DNA from: Epithemia pelagica | Lineage: Eukaryota > Bacillariophyta > Bacillariophyceae > Surirellales > Surirellaceae | Assembly: GCA_946965045.2 (NCBI GenBank) | Contig: OX337230.1 | Span: forward strand, 3,286,001-3,350,000 | Direction of reading: 5' to 3' | Length of the DNA: 64,000 bases | Part shown: in pieces, positions 50,709 to 62,029 of the stretch | Position numbering within the stretch: position 1 is the stretch's first letter | How the letters are laid out: each line of letters starts with the position of its first letter | The notes under the pieces: model-generated | Told to the model about the DNA's origin: nothing | Databases searched by the model: none | What the model saw: only the letters and a program-made list of their open reading frames with translations | Position numbers and translations under genes: made by a program

Positions 50709-53658
50709 ATGCCGCCTGTGCACTACAACTATGAGCGGCTTAATGCTGTTCTTCTCTGCGAAGCTATTACTAAGCTCAGTCCAATTCAGCATTTAAACAT
50801 GTTTGATTGGTGTTCCATTGATGGATGGGCCATGTCAAAAGATCTAAAACAGCAAGAAGCAGATTCTTGCTGTTCGCTGAGGTATGCCATTGCCACTGAT
50901 TCTGATCGAGACACAATTTATCTGGTTGTATCGAACGACTTTGATGTGGAAAGCATGACTCAATTGCAGTTGCGTACCCCACAAGGCTTCCAAGTTTCCA
51001 GTAGAGATGGTACCCCTGCCGGTGTACACAGCGGTTGTCTTGGATACGCGGAGGGCTTACCCTTGGTAGAATTGCTTGGAGAGCATGGTGACGCTGGAAA
51101 ACGAATTATTGTTTGTGGTTTCGGATGGGGAGGTACCTTGGCCAGCATTGCGACGTGTATTCTTCGCCAACAGGCCATGTCGGCTTGGAAAGATCGAATT
51201 GTTGGATACACGTTCGGTGCACCACAAGGTTTTGCCAGTCCAGGCCTTGTCGAAACCACAGCTGTTACCTCCGGAGACTCGAGTGCCTTGGAACACTTTG
51301 TTCACCCTCAAGATATTGTTCATGGATTTTCTCTGTGCCCCGACTCCTTACAGAACAGGGCACCCATGAAGAAAGTACGGTGTCTCTGCCGGATCTTTTA
51401 CACACGATGTTTCCGAACGAATCTGGGGAAAGGATTTCATCGGTAACCAAACAGTTGATGAGAAATGACGTCGAGTACACTCCAACTGGTTCCATCTACG
51501 ACATTACTGTGACAGATGAGGAAGAATGTCGGATGGAGAAGGATCGAGCCGTTTCCATCATGAAGAATTTCAGTCCTCCTGGTTCCCTCGAGAGTTACCA
51601 AACTACTTTCATGCGGGAGATTCACACCATTGACACCTACATTGATCACATTCTACAAGCTATTCCGCGCGAGCCATATGTTGCTTCTCCCCATATTACA
51701 ACCAAATGCATTCAGGCGTCCTGGAAACCTCACTTCTTGAGTATAAGTCGAGTAGGATTTGAACAGGATAATATTCGCTTGGAAGTCATCGGGCACCGCC
51801 TTGGTTCTACACTCCCGCTGCTGGCAACGGATGTTTCAGTGGGCGGATGTACGGTCGTTGGCACACATCTTCTTTCCATGTCGCCCACGGCCATATCCTT
51901 TGATATTTCCCTTGCGGAGAAAATTCCTCAAGGCACTGAGGTATCCCTGCGTCTTTGTTTTCGTTCCACGATGCTTGAATCTCCCCACGTCGTTGAAACA
52001 AATGTGAAAGACCAGTGGTTCCAAGATCGTGAAGCAACTATCGAGCAAGGTTCCCTCATGTGTCTCTTGGCCCATGCCCGTGTATTGCAGATCGCTTGTT
52101 CGAACACATCACACACAGCTCAGGTTGCATCTGAGAGCGATGACGTATGTGAGGCCTTTGCAAATGAGACAATGACAATCGCTCACCAGATAGACGTGTT
52201 TCTGTCTTCCTCCGACCTTGAGGACTCCCAGAAGAAAGATCTGATTCATCTGTTCCATGTTCTCGAATTGCCGGGTGTGGATCGTCGAACGTTGCTAAAT
52301 ACTCTGGTTCTGTCTATGATCGAGGCATGGAGGCGAAAGAAAGAGTTCGACATTTTCAAGGTCACATCGAAATGGTACACGTCTGAAGATTCCAGAGAAA
52401 ATGGAACTGCTTCCTCGAACTGCAGTATTCTGACAATACCTACCGCATCCAACTTGCTTTCATCAAGTGTCACGTCAACAAAAGCAACGTCGGAAATGTA
52501 TCGTGTTGAAGCGGCTATGATCTACGTGGCTTTGTCGCAATTTCGTGCTCATTTTCTACGAATTCAACACAGGAGGACCCTAACAATCTTTTCGTGGGTA
52601 GCCGCTATATGGGCGTGGTTTCTAGGTCCGCTGTTTTGGTTCTCAATTCTCTACGCCCAGGCCGCAGTGATGGGCACCACTGCTTGGATTGCCTTTTTTT
52701 CAGCCATGTTCAACTCTGATTCCGTTATTGACTACCTGGTTTCACTTCTGGGTGACTCTGATTCATATGTTTATACGTCAGGAGCAATTGCCGAGAAATT
52801 CGTGCTGTCAATGGTAAGCGAAATGCGCGATGGTTCATCCCTCAAGGATGACGAAGAGCGTTTTGTTGAAAAGATGAACAGCAGTAGCTCGGATGAATTG
52901 TGGGGGTCCTCTTCCCGTCTCGATTATTTGAAACACGCCCTACCATCTGACCGAGAGGCGATGATGTCATTGGTTATGGCGTATATAAAGCCAATTCTTT
53001 TGTTGAGAAACTATCTGTTGAAGAAACGAGTCTTCACAGTGGCCGTCGTGGGAGAGCCGGGAAGCGGGAAGACCACCTTTGTTTCCAAAGCGTTCCGAAC
53101 AAAGAAATATCAGGAGCGCACTTCAGAACACCAAATGCATACCAGGCATATACAATCGAAGGAAGAAGACTTGGTGACACTTTTCAATATCTTTGATTTC
53201 CCAGGCATGAACGGAAACGACGCATTTGCTGGGGCAGATGTATCAAATTTGGAAGCAATGATCCCCGCTTTGGATTGTATGTTGTTTTTCACCAAGCTGA
53301 ACAGTCGTTGCTTCCTTGCCGAAGAGCTACTGAAAAAAGTCCGGGGCTTCGATTGGTGTTTTCGCATGTCGACACATGTGTACGGAACAAGGTCAACATC
53401 GCCTTGGACGACACTATCGAACAGGATGTTGATGAAGAGGACATAGATAAGGAATTGTTGGTGCATGCGTGTGTGGAATCTGTTGTCGCTGACAGCAAGT
53501 CATTTTGCGATTCTCACCGTGTCCCGTCGAGCGATGCTGTGACGTGGACACCAAATCGACCTTTGAATGACCTACCGTGACTGTACAAGAACGTACTGTC
53601 TCCTCATTTGACTTCTACGAAAGAACTATCTTCATGGCTCGATAGCCTGGCTGTCTAG
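50709..53658 (+). pseudogene. Lipase-like/GTPase-like fusion, copy 2, degenerate
   Basis: Paralogue of the minus-strand gene at 24-27.3 kb. The frame breaks at a T4 run (51327-51330) and a G4 run (53343-53346), each repairable by one more identical base, and a TGA at 53578-53580 removes the last ~26 codons, which still read like copy 1. Domains: lipase-like part with FGWGG where GHSxGG is expected, and YTFGAP; a middle part; two hydrophobic helices (~52590-52720); P-loop GEPGSGKTT, DFPGMNGN, and FTKLN. Both copies lack the lipase Ser. Three defects make decay more likely here than for copy 1, though base errors remain possible. Confidence 0.75.
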
Positions 53659-54233
53659 ATAACCAAGAACCCCACAAGAGCGACAGACTAGACATAGCAG
53701 CAATCTCGACGAAGCTGAACATGTTGATTATTAGCAATTTCCACGCATTACGATAGGATGACATCTTGCACGAGTTAAATCTGGATAAGAACTTTCTGTC
53801 TGTTCTCCCTCAGTTAGATTGAATCCAATTTCCAAATTTGTTAGATCCGGATATGAAACGTCGACAATCCTTTTGGATCAACTTCTCATGACATCCAAAT
53901 TACACACGTGGCAACGTCACCACAGATGTACCAAGAGATCAGGTGATGAGACTTCCATTGGTTCCATCTCACTTTCTTACCCTGTCCTGAGTCTCGCCCA
54001 CGACTTTTGCCGTTTTGGCAGCCACGAGGGACCCGTTCGGAGTCCTGAAGTCCACCGAGACCTGTTGCCCAAAAAGTTAAAACACAGCACAGCTGCCCCA
54101 TTTGCGTGACAACTTCCTGTTCCAGTTTGTGACCACGGCGTTGCTACTCGGAAGTTTGACGCCGGGGACCATCGAGTGGACATGCGGTATGCTATCAGTC
54201 GAAGTGACACTTTCAATTGCCGTTATATTAATT
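53659..54233. other. Intergenic, convergent 3' ends
   Basis: About 575 bp with no gene, RNA or repeat that I can support. Confidence 0.5.
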
Positions 54234-56108
54234 CTATTTCCCGTCAGGGTGTTTTCCCCTTGTTGCCCTTCCTTCTTCTTGGGTGGTTCTACTTGGGTTG
54301 GGTTGATCGAGTGCTGGACTGGTGCTGCAATCATGCAGACTTGGCTTGTCACGATAGTGGCATTGAAAGTTGGGAGAGCTGCTGCAACAAGCTTCACTCA
54401 AACTTGCAACGTCTTGTTCCGAAGAGGTCCCGGAAGGACTTTGTACGTCGTTCAAGGTCTTGCCAATACACTGATCATTCACATACCATTCTCCCATTTG
54501 TTGAAAGAACTTGATTTTGTTGTCTTTGTTTTCGGTCCAGCTCATGTGGAAGATAATCGGTTTGACACGTCCAGACAAGAAGCTCTGGATGAGCTTCGGT
54601 TTGCGATGCCATTGATATCCGCAGGGGAGATCCGGTGACTCTCGAGAAATGACCTTGGCTCGCAGTCCATAGGCCAATGCATTCTCATTCAGTGCATTGA
54701 TCAAGACTTTTTGGTGACTTTTGGAGCTTACAATGGACGGCATTGAAAGGAGGACTGAGTTTAGAAGTTGCTGAGTGCGTTCATTGTTGTTCACGAAGTA
54801 AAAACCAGAGTTGGCGTCATACGGTGCGAATCGCATACTCCGTGCTCCATCTTCTTGAAATATAATATCGTATTCATCGTTCCACCTTGCTTCTTCAGCA
54901 AAGTAGTCGTTGACTGGATGACGAAACCAGACCACATCCGCATCTTGAAACAAAAGGTCATAACCCAACTGTGAAATAAGATGAACACTGATCACCTTCA
55001 TTGTCATCAAGGCCATAAAGGTTCTGTCTCCGTAGGCTTTGGCAGCTTTAACAGGGACTTTGCCGAACAACTTGTCATTATAATAACCTGTGAGACCAAG
55101 AGAAGTTACCAAATCGTAAGCTTCTTTGTCTGCAGCAAATACCAAGATGGACGAAAGATCTAGGCCCTTCGCCTTGGCATTGCATGCAAAGTTCATGATT
55201 ATTTCCGACTGTCCAAAATTGCAAACCATGACTGTTATTACACCTTTCCCGTTTCCTCGGTCAATCGGTACAAGACGTTCCTCCTTGACCAGAGCCTCAA
55301 TTTCCTGCAACCCTTCCTTCATCAAGCCCAAGTAATTCTGTAGAATATCAAAGGCATCTCGAGAATGAGTAGCAGATGGGGGATGATTCACATCAACTGC
55401 ATTCTCCTTGACATTCATCCCCACGTGCCTCAGTGGTTGACCTTTCTCGAACGAATAACGACCCTTCTCCTTGACTTTCGAAATTCTCATCCACTTTTGT
55501 GAATAGTAGTTGTGTGATTGATAGGGAACTATGGCCAAGCATGATTTCTGGTTTTGCACTGGAAACACCACAACTTCCTGACAGCTTTCAAGAGCCTTGT
55601 TAGCAGAGGAGGAAAGAGGAATGACATTGCTTGCCGAGAGACTGCGGTTTGTTTTGGGAGGAGGAGATTTTACTTTTGGACCATACATGAGCAACACATT
55701 GGGAGAAGATTCCTGGTCCTTGGTGTATTCTACGTCCATGGGGATGCCCAAATCAATTGTTTTGATAAATTCATGCGATGGAATCGCCGTCATTTGGGAA
55801 GCCAGATCACTTACTGTCGAACTGTCAAAGGTAGTTTTTGTTTTCAATGGACCTTCACGAGTGCTGCTGGCCAACCGTTGCGGCGATGGACAGGCCTGTT
55901 GTAAGCGATCTTGTACGACTTTTTCGACGCGATCCATAAATTCCCTTTCCATGGCAGCCGACCTCTTCTCAAGATCATGAAGAAACATTATCATGGTCGT
56001 CAAACCGAGATAGAGTACAAGGGCAGAGAAAAGTACACAATACAAAATTGGTTTGGTACCAACACATGCCCGTTCTCGGGAATTGGACGCGGTCGACGAG
56101 AGACCCAT
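54234..56108 (-). CDS. GT77-like nucleotide-sugar glycosyltransferase, Golgi type II
   Basis: 624 residues, ATG at 56108. A short basic cytoplasmic tail, one anchor helix (~21-43) and a long stem precede a catalytic domain from ~285. The domain has GVITVMVCNFGQSE, the sugar-nucleotide DxD motif in LFQDADVVWFRHP (Asp389, Asp391) and GFYFVNNNERT. This matches the nucleotide-diphospho-sugar transferase family that includes plant xylosyl- and arabinosyltransferases (GT77). It probably adds a pentose or galactose to glycoproteins or wall glycans in the Golgi lumen. The exact sugar is not predictable. The Cys/Ser/Pro-rich C-terminal tail is unusual. Confidence 0.8.
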   Translation of the reverse strand: MGLSSTASNSRERACVGTKPILYCVLFSALVLYLGLTTMIMFLHDLEKRSAAMEREFMDRVEKVVQDRLQQACPSPQRLASSTREGPLKTKTTFDSSTVSDLASQMTAIPSHEFIKTIDLGIPMDVEYTKDQESSPNVLLMYGPKVKSPPPKTNRSLSASNVIPLSSSANKALESCQEVVVFPVQNQKSCLAIVPYQSHNYYSQKWMRISKVKEKGRYSFEKGQPLRHVGMNVKENAVDVNHPPSATHSRDAFDILQNYLGLMKEGLQEIEALVKEERLVPIDRGNGKGVITVMVCNFGQSEIIMNFACNAKAKGLDLSSILVFAADKEAYDLVTSLGLTGYYNDKLFGKVPVKAAKAYGDRTFMALMTMKVISVHLISQLGYDLLFQDADVVWFRHPVNDYFAEEARWNDEYDIIFQEDGARSMRFAPYDANSGFYFVNNNERTQQLLNSVLLSMPSIVSSKSHQKVLINALNENALAYGLRAKVISRESPDLPCGYQWHRKPKLIQSFLSGRVKPIIFHMSWTENKDNKIKFFQQMGEWYVNDQCIGKTLNDVQSPSGTSSEQDVASLSEACCSSSPNFQCHYRDKPSLHDCSTSPALDQPNPSRTTQEEGRATRGKHPDGK

Positions 56109-57590
56109 GGTTCAATGGAGAGGGACGAATCAAATATTAATGACAAAGGTATGAGGAACAGGGCTCCTCAAAGTCCTTGGTTAACGGATGCTAATTGGCG
56201 TGCTGTCTCACAAAATTGTCGGGGGATTTGTGGGGATGATGCGTTTTGTCTTGGTCCTGTACATCTATCTCCCAGCGGAAGGGAAGTCTTGGGTGATCTC
56301 TTGTCGTACTTTCTCACCAAACGAATGCTGATATAAGTGCGACTTCAAATATAATATATATGTCCGCTGGAGAGTAGGTACTGTTCACCCCTCAGGACAA
56401 TGCGTTGGGCCTTTCAGAAAATTTGGGTCGCACATGGTCATGGTGGGATAGCGCTAGTAGAGGTAGAACCCAGTAGAGAGAATAGAGGAGTAGTGCTGGT
56501 ATGAGGCCGTCTAGAATGCTACCTAGGAGTAGTTGATAGTTGACGGTGAGCCATGATCGCCGTGCATGTCTTGAGATTGAGATGCAGGATGATTCTGAAT
56601 CATTCCTTTCGGTCTCTAGAAGTAGTACAGAAAGGGTAGAGTTCCATGAACGAAAATCTGCAAGGCACCACAGCTCGGAACCAAATAAAACATTGGATTT
56701 GATTGCAACCCCAGGCCTGTTGGTAAACCTCCTTACCTTGTGTGTAAACAGGTCGATCGATCTATCTTCCATTGTACCTTTGAACCGAGATCGGATTTCC
56801 GAAAACGTGAGGCCGCCGTGGTGGGAGCAAATTTGGGTCCGACATCCGACAAATCCGAAAGCTCACGCACACGCGTCGTTGGACGGTGGAACGAAGTCTT
56901 CCGCCGGAATTGGGCGACGATCCCCCTCCCTGTTTGGTCACGACTGGCGTACATTCTAAGTATTTTTGATAAGGTTACTCAAGCGAAACGAGTTCGTGTC
57001 CGGCGTGAAAGCAACCTGCCTTCCATTCGTGGAGCCAAATTTAGCCAGGCATCGATCGATGGCTTGGCGTGTGTGACGGAACGATTTCGTAAGTATTCGT
57101 CAGGAATTTTTCGTATCCACGCCGGCATAGTTTTCCCTGCAATTTTGTGTCTTTTACGAGAAATTTGTCGTCCGTCGGACTCGGAACCGAACGAAACGTT
57201 TTGGCCCGTCGGCCGCTGACACTGGCCAAAGTAGTGGAGCCAATACATAATAGACAAATTTTGAAGACCAGTGTTTACGGGTCCCTTAACCGTCTTCGCT
57301 GTCCCCACGACACGACCACGACACAAATTCTGGTTGTTCACCACCGAAATCAGTTGGAGTTGACAGAAACCGACTTATGTATTGGCAGGTGACAGTCGGA
57401 GTTGCTCTATTCGCGCGCTATCGTGGACCGGTTTGGCAAAACTCATCCCCCTTTTGATAGATCGTATTCTCACAAAACAGTTGGTCTGGTCTTCCAGTGG
57501 AGCACACAAAAAATCAAAAGCAGATCCAAACAAGACTTTGATATCTTTGGAGTCCTTCCTACCTGGCTTTTGATAAAGGAATACACAACC
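56109..57590. other. Long intergenic region
   Basis: About 1.5 kb between divergent genes. Several short open frames exist (e.g. 56740-57219) but none has a motif. A GTAAGT at 57088 and CAG at ~57480 would allow a 5' UTR intron of the next gene; this is a possibility only. Confidence 0.4.
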
Positions 57591-59138
57591 ATGAGAAACA
57601 TTCAAAACTCCAAGTATGACTTGCGTCTGAACCCTGTCTATCAGATTGATTGGAACCAAGAAGCGTCGGGAAAGCGCGTCAAGGCCACCAAACGTCGTGT
57701 TCGATTCCGTTTCGGTTTTTCTCATCGTGAATCGATCGAACAAGGCCAGTCCGGCATGAACTGCCGAGGAGAAGAGCATGAAGTGATCCTCATTTGGAGT
57801 TTGACTTCTGGAAAGCGCTTGGTAGTTGCTGATGGAGAAGAGATCCACTTTTCGAAGGGCAAGGTCACGGATGCCATGTTTGAAACGTCGTGGCAAATCC
57901 AAGGAGGACACATGATCAAAATCATTGCTTATGCAGCGCCGCCTCTCTTCCCACAACCGGGATTCCGTCAGTTTGATTTGCAGATTGATGGACTCAGTTT
58001 CTTCAACATGCCCAAGATTTATGAATTGGGGAGCGGTGGTAACCGCCATGGCAACTATGCTGCAGAGGATGGTGCCTACGACTCGGCTCCTCAGAGTCAC
58101 TTTGCTCTTCCCGCTTCCTCCGGCCGTCGTCAAGAATACAACCAGCGTGAATCATCGGATCGCTTTGCCTACTCTTCCAACCCTGAGTTTTCGGTTCCGG
58201 AATCGTCTCCCCCTCCCCGCCGTGCGCCATTGGATCGTCGCAACACAATGCCGGAACTCCCTGCCACTCCCGTTGCTCCTCCGCAACGTCAAGAAACTTC
58301 CCCGGCATACTACACCCCGCAACAGTACACTCCGTCTCCATCTCCCGCCGTGGCGTCTGCTCCTCCTGCTCAACCGCAAGCGCTTGACTTTATGCAAGCT
58401 CCTCCTCCACGTGATGAATTTGCTCCAGTAGCTCCTCCGGCTCCTACCTTTGCCGAGACGTCTCAGCAAATTCTCAGTGCCTACACGCCTGTTGCTCCTC
58501 AGGCCCTTCCTCAATTGGCCAATGCGCCCCACTTTTACGAATACGGATCGGCTTCTCCGGGCGCCACCATGTCGGATGTATCGGAGCACGAAGATGATTC
58601 ACCACCGGTGACACCGGAAAAGCCTGAGATCTTGAAGCCAACCATGGCTCCTCTCACAATTGTCGAAATGGAAGAACGCGAAATGGAAAACATGAATGAA
58701 GTCGACCGCGCCATGAAGACGTTGGTCAACTTGGGTGACATTACACGATGCAACGAGACTCCGGAACAAGCCAAGACGTCGCGTCGCCGAGAAGAGGATC
58801 GTCGCAACGATACCACCAAGTCGAGTCCATTGCCACCAACTGCTGCTGCCTGGCAAGTGGGTGCCAACCCTGCCTTGGGTGATATTCAAAAACACAAGCC
58901 CACCAAGGAAGCTCCCAAGAAGGAAGTGATGAGAACTCATGCCTTTGATCCCAATGCTGCTCAAGCGGGAATGATGGTTGTCTATGGAGCCACTTCTTCC
59001 TTGCCTGCCCCACACCAAGGGTTTGGGGCCGGTGTTGCCATGAACCAACAAGCGTACTACTTCAACAAGCCGCAACCGTACCCGGCCATGAATGGTGCTG
59101 CCTATGCTGCCCCTCAACCTCTCTACATGGCACATTAA
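57591..59138 (+). CDS. Beta-rich N-terminal domain protein with Pro-rich tail
   Basis: 515 residues from the ATG at 57591; the frame is open upstream to 57402 but that part has no clear coding character. Residues ~25-145 form an alternating-strand domain (RRVRFRFGFSH, EVILIWSLTSGKRLVVADGEEI, FETSWQIQGGHMIKIIAY, FDLQIDGLSFFNMPKIYELG). The GKR.V..DG.E pattern is reminiscent of FAIM-type beta-sandwich domains; weak. The rest is low-complexity Pro/Ala/Gln-rich with a short helix (TIVEMEEREMENMNEVDRAMKTLVNLGD), typical of scaffold or trafficking proteins. No membrane segment. Function unknown. Confidence 0.72.
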   Translation: MRNIQNSKYDLRLNPVYQIDWNQEASGKRVKATKRRVRFRFGFSHRESIEQGQSGMNCRGEEHEVILIWSLTSGKRLVVADGEEIHFSKGKVTDAMFETSWQIQGGHMIKIIAYAAPPLFPQPGFRQFDLQIDGLSFFNMPKIYELGSGGNRHGNYAAEDGAYDSAPQSHFALPASSGRRQEYNQRESSDRFAYSSNPEFSVPESSPPPRRAPLDRRNTMPELPATPVAPPQRQETSPAYYTPQQYTPSPSPAVASAPPAQPQALDFMQAPPPRDEFAPVAPPAPTFAETSQQILSAYTPVAPQALPQLANAPHFYEYGSASPGATMSDVSEHEDDSPPVTPEKPEILKPTMAPLTIVEMEEREMENMNEVDRAMKTLVNLGDITRCNETPEQAKTSRRREEDRRNDTTKSSPLPPTAAAWQVGANPALGDIQKHKPTKEAPKKEVMRTHAFDPNAAQAGMMVVYGATSSLPAPHQGFGAGVAMNQQAYYFNKPQPYPAMNGAAYAAPQPLYMAH

Positions 59139-59636
59139 AAAATATGTCTATATACACACACACACACTGGGGGATGGAGGATTTTTCCAATTGAATTGGA
59201 ATACTCCACGCATACACAGCTGGGAACACTCAGTTTTTTTCTACCGGTTGTGGCATTCGTTGGCACAATCTTTTGGAAACGATTCTACATATATTCTAAA
59301 ACCAAGAGAGATACTACTTAAACATAAAACTAAATTTGTATGATCCATTACGATTCAAATACATGTTCTTGCCAGAATCAAAGTAGCAGAAAGTCCGCTC
59401 ACCCCCATCGACATCAACCAAGAAGCTTCTGACGAACGAGAGTCAGATCTCTTGCGACTTGCCAGAGAGATGATAGATACAGGGAAGGACGTAAAGGTTC
59501 AGTCATGTTCATGGTACAAATAGGAATGGTGTACGAAAAGACTACCTCATCTATTGCTATACTCTATATGAGAATGTTCTCGCAATTCTTTCCAATCCCC
59601 CTCCCCTCACAAAATCAGATTGCACCAAAATCCAGA
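59139..59636. other. Intergenic, possible upstream exon
   Basis: A (CA)n run at ~59152-59166. An open frame at about 59344-59520 (..PLTPIDINQEASDERESDLLRLAREMIDTG..) reads like coding sequence and a CAG acceptor at ~59617 would follow, so an upstream exon of the next gene is possible. No start codon fits. Confidence 0.35.
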
Positions 59637-60530
59637 ATGACACCAATGAATGATCATGCCGTTGCACAAGGCTTCATCTCCTTGTCATCCTTTCATGGAA
59701 CGACTGATCTTGACGATGGTCTCTTCTCGGTTTATAGTGAAGCATCAACGGTGCGACGTTCCAATATCAGTCCCCATCTGCGACAAAGGGTACGTTTTCC
59801 TTCCTTTTTCCATGTACACGCGTTTCTTCCCTCCTGTCACGCTTGTCCAACAGTTTCCAAATGTGGATCTGTAAAGCAAGTATAGCATGTTTGCAATCCT
59901 GACATCCTCACTTCTCGATCTAATCAACATTCCCCGGTGAACTCTGACCAAAACTTCTCATTGCTGAAAACCAACAGTCGCAGGCAATCCAGTGGGGTAA
60001 GGGGCAGTGTGTGGCGAAGAAAGGCCAGTGCTGTAGAATGTAGTTCTTGGTCTTCTCACATCAGTTGCTTACTTCATCCATGCGATAAAGCTGGTTCGAA
60101 TCTAGAGCTTTTTGCATGTGCTTGGAAGAAAAACAATGTGGAAGCTGCCATTGAATTTGTGGCAGACATGATACAGATCGATCAACGCCATGGAGGCGTA
60201 CCGCTGAAGGCAATGCTTTTGGCCATTATCAAAAATCATATCTATGTTGGAGGTCAGTTTTCCAACCACTAAGACACAGAGAACAACAGTGCCGAAGCGC
60301 GTGAAGGACACTTATCGACGTTGGCAGAAGCAGCGCACGATGCGATCCGTATCCTATCCCCAGATGTGATTACTCGTGTACTGGACATGGCGTTGGATGC
60401 TTTGCATTCCCGAAACAGATCTGAAAACCCAAGACTTGATGTCCATGGACAAGGGGAAACCGTTTCGTCGCTGTCTGATGAAACTGCCAATTCTAGAGAG
60501 AACCAAGACCGAACCCGGCAGAACTAGTTG
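59637..60530 (+). CDS. Tentative multi-exon hypothetical gene
   Basis: Candidate exons: 59637-59789, a 17-base microexon 59854-59870, 59978-60252 and 60280-60530. The first two introns are GT-AG (64 and 107 bp) and keep the frame, joining ISPHLRQR, FPNVD and RRQSSGVRGSV. The third gap is 27 bases, a multiple of three with a TAA, bounded by GT and AG; it is too short for a usual intron, so the protein may end at the TAA (60268-60270). Text such as NLELFACAWKKNNVEAAIEFVADMIQID suggests real helices. Family unknown; the first exon may lie upstream. Confidence 0.4.
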
Positions 60531-60922
60531 GTTTTCGGTACCTGGAATGAGCTTTCACCCTCTCTACCTATCGATTTAGCAGCTCATACTTTGACAATAT
60601 CTAATGGTCAAAACACCAGACTGTCGTCGTCTTCATTTCCCAAGAGTCGCAGGACCGAAAGAGAACGTCTCGTCAAATAAAACATGATTGAGCAGGATAA
60701 ATAGCTTCTCCTTTTTTGTCCACTGCAAGGATAATTGTTGCAGCTTTCGTTTGCAAGGAGATAGAATAAGACTGTTCTTGCCTGGGCGAAAATGATAACG
60801 CTCTGTTTGCTTGTAGTTATTATGACTCTTTCCACCACACATTCACAGTCCGTATAGTTCGCGTGTGAATTGCCGATTCAAGATAGAGCAGTATCGTAAC
60901 ATTCGGTGGTCGTTCATGATAC
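60531..60922. other. Intergenic, convergent 3' ends
   Basis: About 390 bp with no gene recognised. Confidence 0.5.
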
Positions 60923-62029
60923 TCAAGACTCGTGTTTTGGTTCTTTGTTCTTCCCTGTGTCGTCGCTTGCTCTTTGGTTGTTGTTATTGGTTGATTCAAA
61001 AATGTGATTGGCATTGTCCGTGACAAACCCCGAAAACAAGTCACCCTGTGGTGGAACAGGGTATCGCAAGGCAAACTCGTAAAAGCAGGCCGGAATATCG
61101 TGGCGTTCACCCTTGTCAAACTGGACCGATACTCGCTCGGCTATGGTGGAACTTTGTTCCAAATACACGTGAGGGGATCCCGAAATGGCCGTGCCATCGG
61201 CTTGTGTGTGCAATACGACACCCTTGGCTCGTAATAACGTATTGACGTCCTGCAAGGACTGAATGGGTAAGGTACGATCACCACCATTCCTGTGTTTTGG
61301 TTGGGAGGATGCGATCAAGGCATTGACACTGACGGTAAAATGATTGGCTCGTAATCCAAAGGCATAGACCCAGGCGGCGTACTCGGAATGGTTTAACAAT
61401 AGTTGATAGGTGGCATAATTTGGAAGGGAATGGGGATGAAACAGGTAGTGACGACCCGAGGTACAGACAAAGTCATGGTCGTCCTTCTTGCTGCTGCTGC
61501 TGTTGTCGAATGGTGTTGGTGGTGGTGGTCGAGTTGCCTCGTGAATGATATCTTGTACATGACTTGGCAATTCCTCCACAATCAATTCCGATACAAAGAT
61601 TCGAGGCGCATCTGGATACGGTCCTTCGTAATGGCTGGCCACCAAATGCTTGGACGGAAAGGTATAGTGTCCCTTGAGTTGATAGCCCAGTGCGACAAAG
61701 TCTTGCACCAAATATTCCTTGGACCATCCAGCGATACGAAAGGTGCGCAAGGCAATGTGATCGTTGATCACCTTTGGATGGTGGTTCTTGTTGTTGTTGT
61801 TGTTTTCGGAGGATTCGACAAAGTATTGGGAAATGGTTTCCATGGATGGATTCAGAGTCGTGTAATCTTCCCACAGTAAATCAAACAGGTGTTCAATCTT
61901 TGCACGATTGTCAGTGGCATCTTGGTCGTTTTTCTTGTTCGTCGTTGTCGTGGTCCATGGAGTATTGGCCACGCTCAGGATACAGGCGACAAGGATCGGT
62001 AAAACGACCAGAATAAAGGAAGCTGTCAT
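60923..62029 (-). CDS. DUF1338 family protein, HglS-like oxygenase, with signal sequence
   Basis: 368 residues from the ATG at 62029 (upstream codons lack ATG). Residues 1-25 are a hydrophobic signal peptide or anchor (FILVVLPILVACILSVA). The remainder matches DUF1338: DHIALRTF with the first metal His, YEGPYPDAPRIFVSELIVEEL, NHFTVSVNAL with the second His, and FYEFALRYP with the Glu ligand. The bacterial member HglS/YdcJ is a 2-oxoadipate dioxygenase/decarboxylase in lysine breakdown, using Fe(II). An enzyme of that family directed to the secretory path or plastid is unexpected. It shares an upstream region with the divergent gene at 62448. Confidence 0.8.
   Translation of the reverse strand: MTASFILVVLPILVACILSVANTPWTTTTTNKKNDQDATDNRAKIEHLFDLLWEDYTTLNPSMETISQYFVESSENNNNNKNHHPKVINDHIALRTFRIAGWSKEYLVQDFVALGYQLKGHYTFPSKHLVASHYEGPYPDAPRIFVSELIVEELPSHVQDIIHEATRPPPPTPFDNSSSSKKDDHDFVCTSGRHYLFHPHSLPNYATYQLLLNHSEYAAWVYAFGLRANHFTVSVNALIASSQPKHRNGGDRTLPIQSLQDVNTLLRAKGVVLHTQADGTAISGSPHVYLEQSSTIAERVSVQFDKGERHDIPACFYEFALRYPVPPQGDLFSGFVTDNANHIFESTNNNNQRASDDTGKNKEPKHES

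Noticed and set aside
56740-57219. 159-residue frame with a GTAAGT inside
   Set aside because: Could be a 5' UTR exon, but nothing supports it as coding.
57375-58133. 252-residue minus-strand frame
   Set aside because: Overlaps the better supported plus-strand gene and shows no motif.
60090-60105. Second GGTTCGAATCT sequence
   Set aside because: Lies in a coding-like exon and has no tRNA fold.
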